Shown here: piece by piece, positions 50,340 to 60,592 of the stretch
Layout: each line of letters starts with the position of its first letter
Numbering within the stretch: position 1 is the stretch's first letter
DNA from: Homarus americanus
Lineage: Eukaryota; Arthropoda; Malacostraca; Decapoda; Nephropidae
Direction: 5' to 3'
Assembly: GCF_018991925.1 (NCBI RefSeq)
Contig: NW_024737068.1
Location: 12,409,642 to 12,473,641, forward strand
Length of the DNA: 64,000 nt
The notes under the pieces: model-generated
Seen by the model: only the letters and a program-made list of their open reading frames with translations
Database searches by the model: none
Told to the model about the DNA's origin: nothing
Position numbers and translations under genes: made by a program

Positions 50340-50530
50340 CACTTTATGTAACTTGACAGAACCTATGACCCTTCAGGCTTTTACGCCCTTAATGTACGAG
50401 TCATAAAGGCAAGTATGAACTTTTCATACTTCCCTGTTTGGCGCTGTAAACGCTTCTGCGCTTCACCTTGCACAGGATGTAAGGGGGTGCCCAATAAACT
50501 AGCCCCCTCGGGGGCAAATCTGAATCTGAA
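50340..50530 (+). mobile_element. Possible LINE 3' end
   Basis: Short 3' UTR-like DNA with AATAAA (50493), a small hairpin GCCCCCTCGGGGGC, and a terminal (TGAATC) repeat at 50517-50532, as in LINEs ending in a short tandem word. The upstream coding is not recognisable. Confidence 0.4.
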
Positions 50531-50532
50531 TA

Positions 50533-50936
50533 CTCATCATTATTTTAGATCATGAGAGGTTTCCAAATTTTCATATACCTGTACCATATTTGCTTAACCC
50601 TTAGGCCCCGAGTGACGTTCCAGAACGTCCGACTAGCGTGCCCTGGGTGACGTTCCAGAACGTCCGCCTATTTTCCCGCCATTTTTTTTTATTATTATTT
50701 TTGGAAAATTTGAATTTTTTTCTCGATTTATCCCAGGGGGGGGGAGGGGGGGAGGACTGCCAGCAGCACCCTAACCCTGGGCTTAAGGGTTAAATAATGA
50801 AGAAAATTATACATAATAATGAATTGTCAACTCAACTAGGTACAGCTGCCACAAGATTCTCACATAAAATTTTCTTCATTATTTAAGCAAATATATGACC
50901 ATTTGGAAACTTCTCATGATCGAAAATAATGATGAA
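50533..50936. mobile_element. Palindromic TA-flanked MITE, interrupted
   Basis: The outer inverted repeat starts CTCATCATTATTTT and ends AAAATAATGATGAA, with TA on both sides (50531-50532 and 50937-50938), as expected of Tc1/mariner-type MITEs. The arms continue inward (GATCATGAG, GTTTCCAAAT, TTTGCTTAAATAATGAAG). The left arm is interrupted by the 192 bp element at 50598-50789; the right arm is intact. Confidence 0.72.
50598..50789. mobile_element. piggyBac-type MITE with TTAA target duplication
   Basis: The ends read CCCTTAGGCCC and GGGCTTAAGGG (inverted CCCTTAAGCCC), directly flanked by TTAA at 50594-50597 and 50790-50793. CCC ends plus a TTAA duplication are the piggyBac signature. Inside is a 30-base-spaced repeat of GTGACGTTCCAGAACGTCCG and a T-rich, G-rich core. 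No ORF. Confidence 0.78.
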
Positions 50937-51816
50937 TAGTTTATTATTATAAAAATTTTACCTTTGGTTTGTTAATATTTATCCTGACAGTGATAAAGCT
51001 AAAAATAGATCCACCAATCACAATCACCTTTACATACAGCCTTACTTTATCAAGTAATGCCAGGTAAAATTGCCAGTACAAGACCCAGGGTGGGATCAAT
51101 GCATCTTTGGTTGACTGTACTTGAGCCAGAGTCAATCGGGCAGAAAAATGGGGAGGGAAAGCTGATGCACCACCTCATGTCTTTGCCTTGTGTTCCAGTC
51201 ATGCCTAGAACTGGTGTGCAACTGCAGAAATGGTTGCCAGAGTTTATGCTGTAGGTGCAATAAGTCTGACACCCCATGCACTGCAGCTTGCTAGTGTAGT
51301 GAAAACAATGACTAATGCCACTGTTTCAGGCAATGGAGTGCCAGTCTATAGTGATACGGTTGGTTTAATATTGCACAAAGAATTGTATATTCGTATGTAA
51401 CAACATATTGTAGAACATATATTTTTTACTATTGCATGTTTTTGGTTCTCTCATGCTATATTTTAGCCCTTATAATAATTTATTTATCAGTTATAGAAAT
51501 TTAAAGATTTATGGCGGTCATATTGACTTTATGCAAATTAACACAGATGGCAGCCAGATACAGTTTGGCATAAGGCAAATTTGACTTCTGCACACTTTTG
51601 TCATCTAGAATCAAGTGTACGCCTAATTGTTACAAAAAATACCTCAAGGGGTTCAATTTCCTGAAAATCTCACTACAGTAATCTAATCTTCTTACCAAGA
51701 GGTGCATGTACTGTATTGGAACCTAGTGTGACAGTGAAGGATACTACGTATATTGATACCTCTATTTAACGTACTAAATGAAGAGGAAAGTCCATTATAT
51801 TGAGGGTCAGTTAGAT

Positions 51817-51877
51817 GTGAAACCTCCATCTACAGGATTATACGGAGAGAGAAGTCCATTATATGGAGGTTTCACTG
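51817..51877. repeat. Short palindrome, Tigger/mariner-like end
   Basis: GTGAAACCTCCAT at 51817-51829 and its exact complement ATGGAGGTTTCAC at 51863-51875, followed by TGTA. CAGTGAAACCTCCATATAAT read inward from 51877 looks like a Tigger-type terminal repeat; a second partial set (GAGGAAAGTCCATTATATTG) lies just left. Confidence 0.55.
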
Positions 51878-51879
51878 TA

Positions 51880-53337
51880 CAGTATTCTATTTTTATTTAT
51901 ATAGCTTTAAATACCAAGTTTGGGTCTTTGGGAACTTGGATTTTAACCAGTAGACTTTTACAATACAGTACTACACTGAAAGATCCTTGACTGGTACTAG
52001 GCTGAAAATGAAGAAGGTCATTTAATAAACCATAAGTCCTGTGGAGGAAAAAGAATCTACTCCAAAATATTTACATGAGCAGATCGCTGCTAATAATGCT
52101 TGTTGAAAGTTACTGATTTTTTTTAAATACTTGTTCCTAAAATATCCATGAAAAATGTTAACTATCATTTGTGCTTCTTTTTATCAACAAATTTTGCTTC
52201 ATCTGAAAAAATTACACCAACAATATTCATGTTAATGGTCTACTGAAAAAATATCCTGCTACTGAAATTCAGATACTGTATCGAATTACCATACCATACA
52301 CAGCTGTACACATAAAACACATCTCACTGCAACAACTCTGCCAACTTCCTGGAAAAGTCTTCAGAAACAAACCAGAGACCTTATCATGTGGTAAATGAGA
52401 AAAGGCTAGGAAGATGAACAGAACACAATCCAGTAAAGCCCCTCAAACTTTAATTGACAGAAGCATAAATCTATCATACCAAACTGGGTAAATGCATAAA
52501 AAACAAAGAGCTTCCAGAAAGCAACAACAAAAAAATTAAGAACTGCTTACACTGGACCTCCACACATCTACAGAAGAAGGTACAGTACATGTACAGTATT
52601 TACATAGATGACAGTATGAACACTGTATTAGCAAAATCTTTACGAAATAATACAAATCAATATTTAGTAATGGGGTGAGCATCATGAAATTGAGGAAACA
52701 GTTTTCCTTGAACAAAGTTACTCCTATAATCCATACATCCGATGTTGAGAGACCCTACTAACTCTTTGAGGAAGCCATTAACTATGCCAGTGCACTCCCT
52801 TCTAAATGCAGACTCCTGGAACCCCATTTTGTAGAGACCCCCCCCTCCCCTAAAAAAAAATACTGTTATCACAATCCATCTTAGTCCACCTCCAGAGAAG
52901 CATGAATTCTGCCAATGTTGCAGGTCTAGAAACCACAAAGGAAACAGCAAAGTAATATAAAAATTCATCATAAAATTTAAAGGACACACGTGCACTGATC
53001 TGTGCCTCAGCAAAGAATTTTCCAGAATATTAAGCTTTTGAATCATGATTAATATTACTGGATCAATATACTGTATATAGTACAAATGTTCTGAATTCTA
53101 TACATAGCACAATTGATTTTATATCACATTTTCACCATGAAAATTTAACTGAACTTTAGCTAACAGTAAACAACCTGCTGTTTCATTATCATCAATCTGT
53201 AAAGTACAGTACTACACACATTTAAAGCACAGTATAGTACAGTACAGTATTGTAAATACTGTATTTTTAAGTCAATTCTATTAGTACAGCACAGTACTTT
53301 ACAGTATTAATTTTGTTTAGATCATTTACTTATACAG
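51880..53337. other. No recognisable gene
   Basis: A 142-codon minus-strand open frame (52657-53085) has an A/T-rich, unfamiliar translation including a Gly-run read from a C-run; no splice or family support. TACTGTA-type words cluster at 53190-53337. Confidence 0.5.
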
Positions 53338-53339
53338 TA

Positions 53340-54040
53340 CAGTCAACCCTCACATTACGCGGTCCCGCATTCCGCGTTTCACTGTTAACGCGGTGCCCTG
53401 CCGGAACCTAACATGCTCACATTCCGCGGTGCGTGTACCCCATTACGCGGAGAGCGGCTGGCAAGCCGCGCCATTTTTGGATCCAAACCTCCCGCCATCC
53501 GCCATGTTGTGTAAGAGGCGCGAAAATGGTGCGCACAAGGTCGCCCAGTCATCAAAACATTACCAGTTCTTCACCCGCCACCCACTACAGCCGGCCCAAG
53601 TCAGTGATAGTGATAATTATAGTGAGGATATGGACTTATATGAACTTTGGGGGGTTTGACAAAGAGGCCCTGCAAGCCTCTGTGGTGGATAGTGATACAA
53701 TTGATACAAGTGATACAGGTGAGGGCCAATAATCTGCCCTCTGCCTCGGAACCAACCGCCCATCCCCGTGTGCCCAGCCATCTTTTCTACTAATGTAAGT
53801 GTTAAAAAACCTAATATTATTGATATTTCTTTTAATTATTAATTGTGTGTGCATGCCATCATAAAGTTAAGATAATATTTTTACTACAACATAGTTGTGT
53901 GTCGTCAAAAAGTGGAGTTTGGGGGTCGGCCTGGACTCTATTTCAATTAATCCCATATGTTATGTTATTCACTTTACGCGTTCCTCACTTTCCGCGGTAC
54001 CCTCCGGGTTACATTAACCGTGTAAAGTGAGGGTTAACTG
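53340..54040. mobile_element. Tigger/pogo-like non-autonomous element
   Basis: The ends are CAGTCAACCCTCACATTACG on the left and its match CAGTTAACCCTCACTTTACA read inward from the right, with TA duplications at 53338-53339 and 54041-54042. CAGT(C/T)AACCCTCACTTTACGCGG-type ends are typical of Tigger/pogo elements. Subterminal copies of the GCGG/CCGCGG motif occur at both ends. The 700 bp interior has short open frames rich in Asp/Ser/Tyr (53580-53730), possibly a transposase tail, but no catalytic core. Confidence 0.78.
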
Positions 54041-56271
54041 TACACTGTAATTACAAAGCTAAACTAAGAGTCATATGTGTGTACTATACAATATTATATT
54101 AAATGTACAGTATTTGTTTTACTTTCACATATTCATCTTAATTTATAACTCTAACCTACAGCAAAGCAGCCATTTACACTGACTATATAGCTGCATTTAA
54201 GTTCATACTTGAGTCATGGGTAATTATCAACCTAGCATGAGGGTATTTTTCAAAATTCCTTGCAAACTGATGGATGCCTAAATTAAAAGTTCAGGAAGCA
54301 AAGGTGGTAAGTGTAGTGTTTGACACACTGCCTCTTTGTGAAATGAAACCCTTGCCACACTGTTCCTTATGAGAAGTCATACCAAGAGGAGACTTTCATA
54401 TTTGAGCCCTGCATTGTACTTGGAAAAAAGAGGCAACTGGGCACAGATCTTCTCAGTATGAAACATAGAATATTGTCTGCCTTACAACTGATTACATTCC
54501 ACTTGGTGATTGTCTGTTTTATGCTATTTAACAAACGATCGTCCAAGTGGAATGACACCGCTCAACTAGACAGTTGTACCTCAAGAGGATCATTTATGCA
54601 CCTTGAATGAAAATGTTTGGAAAAAGTTGAGCTTAACTCAACCACTTTTTTCTTAATATTAATTTTTCAGAATCTTTACTCATAAGATTTTTTTGTAATG
54701 AATGGATTCCAAATCCAGAGGAGATACTTGGACAAAATTAGCTTGTAAATAATTGATAAAGCAAACCACAAAACCCTGTAAATAAATAATAATATATTTT
54801 TCACTTATTCCATCACCCCATATAATCATCAAAGTTTTTAAAATCTTTGTAATTATTACTTAATGACATAGAATGGAAGAATGTTGTAAGGATCCACAAC
54901 TTATTGTACGAAGGTACATTTTGTATATCGAGGTCTTTGCTTTGTATTTATGAGGAACATAACGTGTTCATCTATATCACTCTTTATTTGTGCATTTCAT
55001 CATTATTTTGGAAAGGTGATAATTCGCCCCCCCCCCCCTCTTTAGCAAATAACGTGTAACAAATGTGATATGGTAATTTAGAAAAGTTAGTAGAATATCA
55101 TATTTAATGCGACAAAGTCAGTCTAGGTCCAGTAACAGTAAAAAGAGAAACACAGCAAAACTATGGATCTTACAACATAATGTACTGTATGTTATCAATT
55201 CATAAAAACAAAAACACAAAAAAAAAATTGTTATAGAGCACAGTTCTGCATTGACCTTTTGTGTTCTGACACCAGATACATATGGATCTTGAGTTTCTGT
55301 ATCATAACAAACAAGTCTTATTCTGTATAAAATTCCAAAAACCTCACAGTTTAGGCACGTCCCTCACATACACTATTATTTCAGCTTCATGCCTTGGCAA
55401 ATGAAAACAATTCATTAATGAACTGTGTCTGAATTAGGATGAACGGACCCCCAAGTGACTATGCTTAATTTTGGCAGTTGCAGTTGTTCATTCCTGTAAA
55501 AATCAAACATAATTCAGTGATGGTTTTCAGTTATTAGACTGTGCAGAATATGCATAGGCAGTGCCAATACTAATAGAAAAAGTAGTTGTTCTGGCTACTA
55601 TACAGTACGTTGGATAATTTTTCATTTTTATTTTTTTACAGAAAACAAGTGTTTCTTACCTATGACTTTGGGGAAAATAAAAGGATTTACTAGTGATTGA
55701 TTTTTTTATTCCAAGCACCCACAGCAATTGATTTATTCTTAGAATGTGCTTGAGTAACTCCAAATAATTAAAAGTGCTATTTTTGCAAGAAAAAATTATT
55801 ATGAGTTGCCACAATGTTCAAATGTTAACATTCAGTACAGCTATACGAGTAGTTCATTCCAGCTATAATTAGCTATAAATGCTAATAAATTTGTCAAATA
55901 AGATGCAACATGGAAGAAGCATTGACAGAGGTATAAAGGGAAAATTTTAATTAAAAAAATAGTCTATCTTCTGTCATTCGGGTTGTTTGTGGCTCCACCA
56001 AATGAAAACATAATAGCTACTGCATATGTTAAATAAACAATCATAATGCATATGAAGAAATAATGTAAACCCCAAAGGCATATTTTTGGTCCCAAAAGTA
56101 AAAAACATTTTCTTCTTTATAATTTATCTGATAAAGGCATACTTTAGCTAAAAAAGCTAGCTTCAGTATGACTGTGGCCTATTTTCTGCTTCATATGTAG
56201 AAAGAAAGACCCTTTCACTGATATTAATTGCATTCTGAAAAAAAAATACATATATTTCTAAGGAATGGGCA
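54041..56271. other. No recognisable feature
   Basis: AT-rich unique-looking DNA; C-run at 55027-55040. Confidence 0.55.
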
Positions 56272-56279
56272 CTTATTAG

Positions 56280-56995
56280 GGTTATTTTTCGTTATCCACA
56301 CATCACCTTTTTCACGTGAAAAATATATTTTTCAGCTAGTTTTCTTGCTGTTTTAGTTGATTCTGACATTTATCTTTGGGGCAAATCACCTTTTTTTTTG
56401 TTAGGTAAGGTCAGGTTAGGTTGGTTGGTTGATTCCTTTGGTATGAGAATAAGTTAGGTTAGGTTGGTTCCTTTGGTATGAAAATAGGTTAGGTTAGGTT
56501 GGCTGGTTCCTTTGGTATGAGAATAAGTTAGGTTAGGTTGGTTGGTTCCTTTGGTATGAGAAAAGGTTAGGTTAGGTTGGTTGGTTGGTTCCTTTAGTAT
56601 GAGAAATGGTTATTTTTGGTGTTTTACTCAAATCTGACCTCCATTTTTGTGCAAATTAGCGGTTTCTCATGAAATAAAAATCGTGTTTTTTGCAAAAAAA
56701 TTTAATTTCCACAAAAAATGAAGATCAGATTTGAGTAATACACCCAAAATAACCTATTCTCATAATAAAGGAACGAACCAACCAACCAACTCAACCCAAC
56801 CCAACCAAACCTAACCAAACCAAACCTAACCTAACCTAACCTATTCTCATACCCAACCAACCTAACCTAGCAAAAAAAAAAGAAGTGATTAGCCCCAAAG
56901 TTAAATGTCAGAATCATCTAAAACAACAAGAAAACTAGCGAAAAAATTAGTTTTCATGTGAAAAAAAGGTGATGGGTGGATAACGAAAAATAACC
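56280..56995. mobile_element. 716 bp foldback element with 8 bp target duplication
   Basis: Perfect 20 bp terminal inverted repeats GGTTATTTTTCGTTATCCAC are flanked by an exact 8 bp duplication CTTATTAG (56272-56279 and 56996-57003). It fits the hAT-style nTnnnnAn target pattern, though other 8 bp-duplicating superfamilies remain possible. Pairing extends through most of the element: AAATCACCTTTT against its complement near 56880, and a central pair around 56615-56745. The arms carry degenerate GGTTAGGTTGGTT runs (left) and CCAACCTAACC runs (right). No ORF. Confidence 0.82.
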
Positions 56996-57160
56996 CTTAT
57001 TAGTATTTACCAAACAACCTTTCTGCTTGCTAGAAGCGGCATTACAGCGCTTTAGAGAACGGGGCCATTTAAAAAATGGCTCAGCTGTCATCGCATGTTC
57101 TTTTTCTCCGTAAGGATCATTTTACTTACATCTACGTACAATTAATTTGTAAGCACTTAC

Positions 57161-57300
57161 CTTGGCGGAGTATAGCCGTTTAGTTTTGTATTTTCTTCCT
57201 CGAAAAGGTGAAACACAATTCAGAAGGTGGACGTTGGTGTGTCAGTGAAGACACGCCCAACCTCTCTCTGGAGTCTGAGTCTGAGCACGGGTCGATTGAT
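57161..57300 (-). other. Candidate 5' noncoding exon with perfect donor
   Basis: On the minus strand GGCTATACTCCGCCAAG is followed by GTAAGTGC, an ideal donor (donor bases 57155-57160). Upstream is a locally less AT-rich, non-repetitive stretch with GGGCGTG and no long ORF, as in a 5' UTR exon. It could be the leader of the kinesin gene, which needs an upstream noncoding exon, or of another gene. This is inference from one splice signal. Confidence 0.28.
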
Positions 57301-58214
57301 CAGCTGACCAGTGTTTACATCTGCGTCAGCGGTTAGTCCACAAGTACAATATACTGTACAAGTGTCCTGTAACAATAATTACTGTCACTGCACAGCATTA
57401 TTAATATTAACCATATCGATGGTATCAATAAAGATAATATTATAAATTATGACTTATTAATACAAGCAAAAACAATAAATTAATAATATTCATTATTATA
57501 ATGAAAAAATTAATTATATAATCACAATAATAATGAGCATTATCATCATAATAATAGTAAGATTTAAAGAAGATATAGAACGTGATAATTATAATAGGTG
57601 TAAAAAGGTCAACGATAAAAAACCCATGTATACAAACAATATACAAGGGGTATAGCATTTCGTAATTCCATTGATCCCTGATGCCTCATTCAACTTCAAC
57701 AGATTCTAGCTCGTTAACAGCTGTACCTGTACAGGTAAAGCTAATTAAGTGGGTATAACAATGTTGCACTCACGAAGTTCTGTGCATATGTCTTAGCTGA
57801 ATTTGTATGAACACCCTTCATTACTGTGCACATTTTGCGGTTTATGGAAGACAGATTTAGATGTGATGGATGTTTGTGTTAGCAATGTACAGCAATCTGC
57901 TTGTTTAAAGGCTTCCTTGACCAACCGAAACTTGTAGTCAAGATGTTTATGACAAAGCTCAAAGCAACTGGCGCCATACACCCAGTGTTACCAGAGTTGT
58001 TTGTGTCAAGGACTAACCTTGGTTTGTGTGACCAACATACTGTAATTCATACAACTTCATGAAACACCTTTCCCTGTAATTGAGGCAGATAAATAGCTGC
58101 TCCTAAAGGGAATATGAAAACTTATTAAGGTGAAAAATCGCCACCAAAAATAAATAATTCATATTAGGAATGTTTTGGCAAGTGTGTAACATACTTGCAG
58201 TAGTGTATTCGCCA

Positions 58215-58300
58215 CTGATCGGCTCGTTAGCCGCCCGGGCAATCGGTCACGTTGTGGGGTATGAGATGTTTGGGTTCGCACTCAGGATGGGATGGAGAAA
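58215..58300 (+). repeat. Weak tRNA-like head
   Basis: ATCGGCTCGTTAGCCGCCCG followed after about 40 bases by TTTGGGTTCGCACTCAGGAT looks like decayed box A and box B. It is too diverged to call a gene. It lies just left of the LTR-like element. Confidence 0.25.
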
Positions 58301-58332
58301 GGAAACTCACAATGTGCTCTCTGTATACATGT

Positions 58333-58820
58333 TGTAGTGGATGTACAATGCAGCTTGGTGCTGGGAAGTGGCAGCGTGGTTACAAGCGTGATGTAGAGAG
58401 AGCTGGTTGGTGAGGGTGCTCAGAGGACAGCTTGTGGGTCACCATGCTCGCCGGCGGGAGAGAGGGCCGCCAGGCAGCGGCGGAGGTGGTATAGCTTGCT
58501 GCGGCTGTAGCTAGAAGAAGAGAGTTGGTTGGTGAGGATGCTCAGAGGAGGACAGCTTGTGGGTCGCCATGCTCGCCGGCGGGAGCGAGGACGCCAGGCA
58601 GGCGGAGGAGGAGGAGGTGTTGCTGACTGGTTGGTGTAGGTAGAAAGAGGGTGGTCACCACGAGGTCAGGTCTTAAATGGCGGAGGTAGGCGTGGCTTAG
58701 TAGTTGACCTCCATCATGTAAGGCGGCGCTGGTTGACCCAGACCACGAGGCATACACTGGGGAATTCACGGGGTCGGCTACTCAGCGACAAAAGCGTTTG
58801 TAAGGGAGAAATCCACTACA
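58333..58820. mobile_element. Solo-LTR-like element with 12 bp terminal inverted repeat
   Basis: The block begins TGTAGTGGAT and ends ATCCACTACA (TG...CA ends); the inverted repeat is 12 bp if one base pair on each side is added (GTTGTAGTGGAT). The size of 488 bp suits an LTR. Flanking tetramers ATGT and ACGT differ by one base, so a target duplication is doubtful. Inside is a 119 bp-spaced duplication (58402-58490 and 58521-58620) containing CAGCTTGTGGGTC(A/G)CCATGC and CTCGCCGGCGGGAG. No retroelement coding sequence adjoins it. A MITE is an alternative. Confidence 0.5.
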
Positions 58821-59642
58821 ACGTCTCTGTTGCGCACTGTTGGCAGCTTCTGCTATTCTTCATGATTTTTATCTATATTGTTAATTGTAGTAAATTCTAG
58901 CAGTTAATAATTCATATTGTCTTTCTCAGTTAAACTTAATACGCTCAATGCTGTATTTGTTATATTTTTATGCTGTTGTAAGATATTTCATGTTTTAGGT
59001 CTGATAATTACTGTAGATATTGTAAAACGTTACTGAATAAATATGCTGCTGTCTGTCCGTTTATCAATACATTGGTGCTGTTATTCGCCTTTCTGTATAT
59101 ATAAAACCACGTTAGTTTACATGACTTAATACATGACAATATACAGTACAGTATATAAGCTTTAAATGTAAAACAATGATAATAAATTAAAAGTCCCATT
59201 ACATTATAATATATTTATGTATTAAAAAATAAATAAAATAGAACAAGTTATAAAATATTTTAACTTAAAATACATGTACTGTAAAATCATGAAAATTTTG
59301 TTAATCAATAAACATTTACATTAACAGTAAACAATATACAGGATGATAAATCAATGTACTATAATGCTAGTCATGACTCATGACATGACTACAGGTCACA
59401 AGTACACCTACAGCAGCAATCAAGACCTGTGATGATGGTGTGCCCATCTACCTGTAACAGGTGAGTCTTACAGCTGTCGTTATCCTTGTGCCAAATACCC
59501 TTCTCATTCACCGCTACCACTACAGCTAAATCACCTGTATATGTAATACCAAATACCCTTCTCAGAAGGTTATTCATCGCGCTACCACTGCAGCTAAATC
59601 ACCTGTATATGTAATACCATAAGTTCCTCCCCCATCAGAAGG
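58821..59642. other. Downstream region of the unrecognised gene
   Basis: Probably 3' UTR and beyond. 59491-59618 holds two copies of a 60-69 bp unit (TACAGCTAAATCACCTGTAT or CTGCAGC variant), and a third partial copy runs into the stop codon of the gene. 59150-59340 is very AT-rich. Confidence 0.55.
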
Positions 59643-59933
59643 TTAGTAGTGATCGCGTTCATCATTACATCTGTACAAATTGTCATCTCCATGAGGAGAT
59701 AGTTGATATGTAGGTTGAGCGTGGGAATCGAGGGCAGCAGTACCGACCGCACCTTCAGGAGTTCGTGTATTGCCCAGGGTGTCGGTGAGGGCAGGTGACG
59801 GGTCTGGTGTCAAGTTATCCCACGACAAAGAGGGTGTTGGGTCATGTGTTAATTCCTGAGTGTCGTCCCCCTGTGTCTGAGTGCACCGGCTCTTCTTCCG
59901 AGGACAAGCACTTACACCTGCTAGGTGGCTCAC
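59643..59933 (-). CDS. Unrecognised gene, terminal coding exon (96 codons plus stop)
   Basis: The exon begins after acceptor CTCTCCTTACACAG (G at 59934) in phase 0, matching the previous exon, and reads 96 codons to a TAA at 59643-59645. The peptide starts VSHLAGVSACPRKKSRCTQT and continues as a Thr/Pro/Asp-rich tail (DDTQELTHDPTPS, then LTPDPSPALTDTLGNTRTPE), ending NDERDHY. It looks like a disordered acidic C-terminus. Other acceptor-like sites exist 20-50 bases inside, so the exact start has some doubt. The DNA just after the stop belongs to a local tandem duplication (59491-59670). I saw no canonical AATAAA on this strand in the next 600 bases, so the 3' end is not placed. Confidence 0.66.
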   Translation of the reverse strand: MSHLAGVSACPRKKSRCTQTQGDDTQELTHDPTPSLSWDNLTPDPSPALTDTLGNTRTPEGAVGTAALDSHAQPTYQLSPHGDDNLYRCNDERDHY

Positions 59934-60087
59934 CTGTGTAAGGAGAGCCATATTTACTGCTCATCATAGTGGCTGAACTTGCCCAGATTTCAATGATAAT
60001 AATATATGATGACCGTCTTTAAATATGTCGTTGAAACATAAAACACAAGAAATAACCTACCAAAACATTCATAAAATTGGCAAGTAT

Positions 60088-60323
60088 TAGGTAGTTACCA
60101 AACAGGGAGGTACTACCGCCTGGGAAGATATTGGAAGCATAATGTATTATCTAATGGTAGACCCTGCTGCCATATGGCATCACGAAAATTGTGACCAAGT
60201 CCCAGGTTGCTGATCTGACTTTCTGCCTCATTTACACACAATTGCAGGGTCTCAATTGTTTCTATTACTATTGACAACACAACATACATATATTGTTTCT
60301 CATTTTTTTCATTTTTGTATTTC

Positions 60324-60367
<44 letters not shown>

Positions 60368-60444
60368 AGTACAGTGTTATTATTATTATTATTATCATTA
60401 TTTTATTATTGTTTTTATTTATTATAAATGTTATTTACTATGAA

Positions 60445-60514
<70 letters not shown>

Positions 60515-60592
60515 GACATTTTCGCCCCCCAGGCCCCAATGTGGGTCAGTGACCTGTGCCCGTGTGGGCTAATCCCTGTAAAAAAAAAAAAA
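60088..60592 (+). repeat. Dispersed 500 bp repeat, copy 2
   Basis: Second copy of the family at 45457-45953, with long internal (TTA)n runs (60332-60366 and 60450-60513), then ACATTTTCGCCCCCCAGGCC and a terminal A-run. Length differences between copies are mostly in the trinucleotide runs. It lies just upstream, in genomic order, of the third exon's partner exons and inside the intron of the right-end gene. Confidence 0.75.

Noticed and set aside
52657..53085. 142-codon minus-strand frame as a gene
   Set aside because: Non-ATG start, low-complexity Phe/Gly runs from a C-run, and no splice sites or family match.
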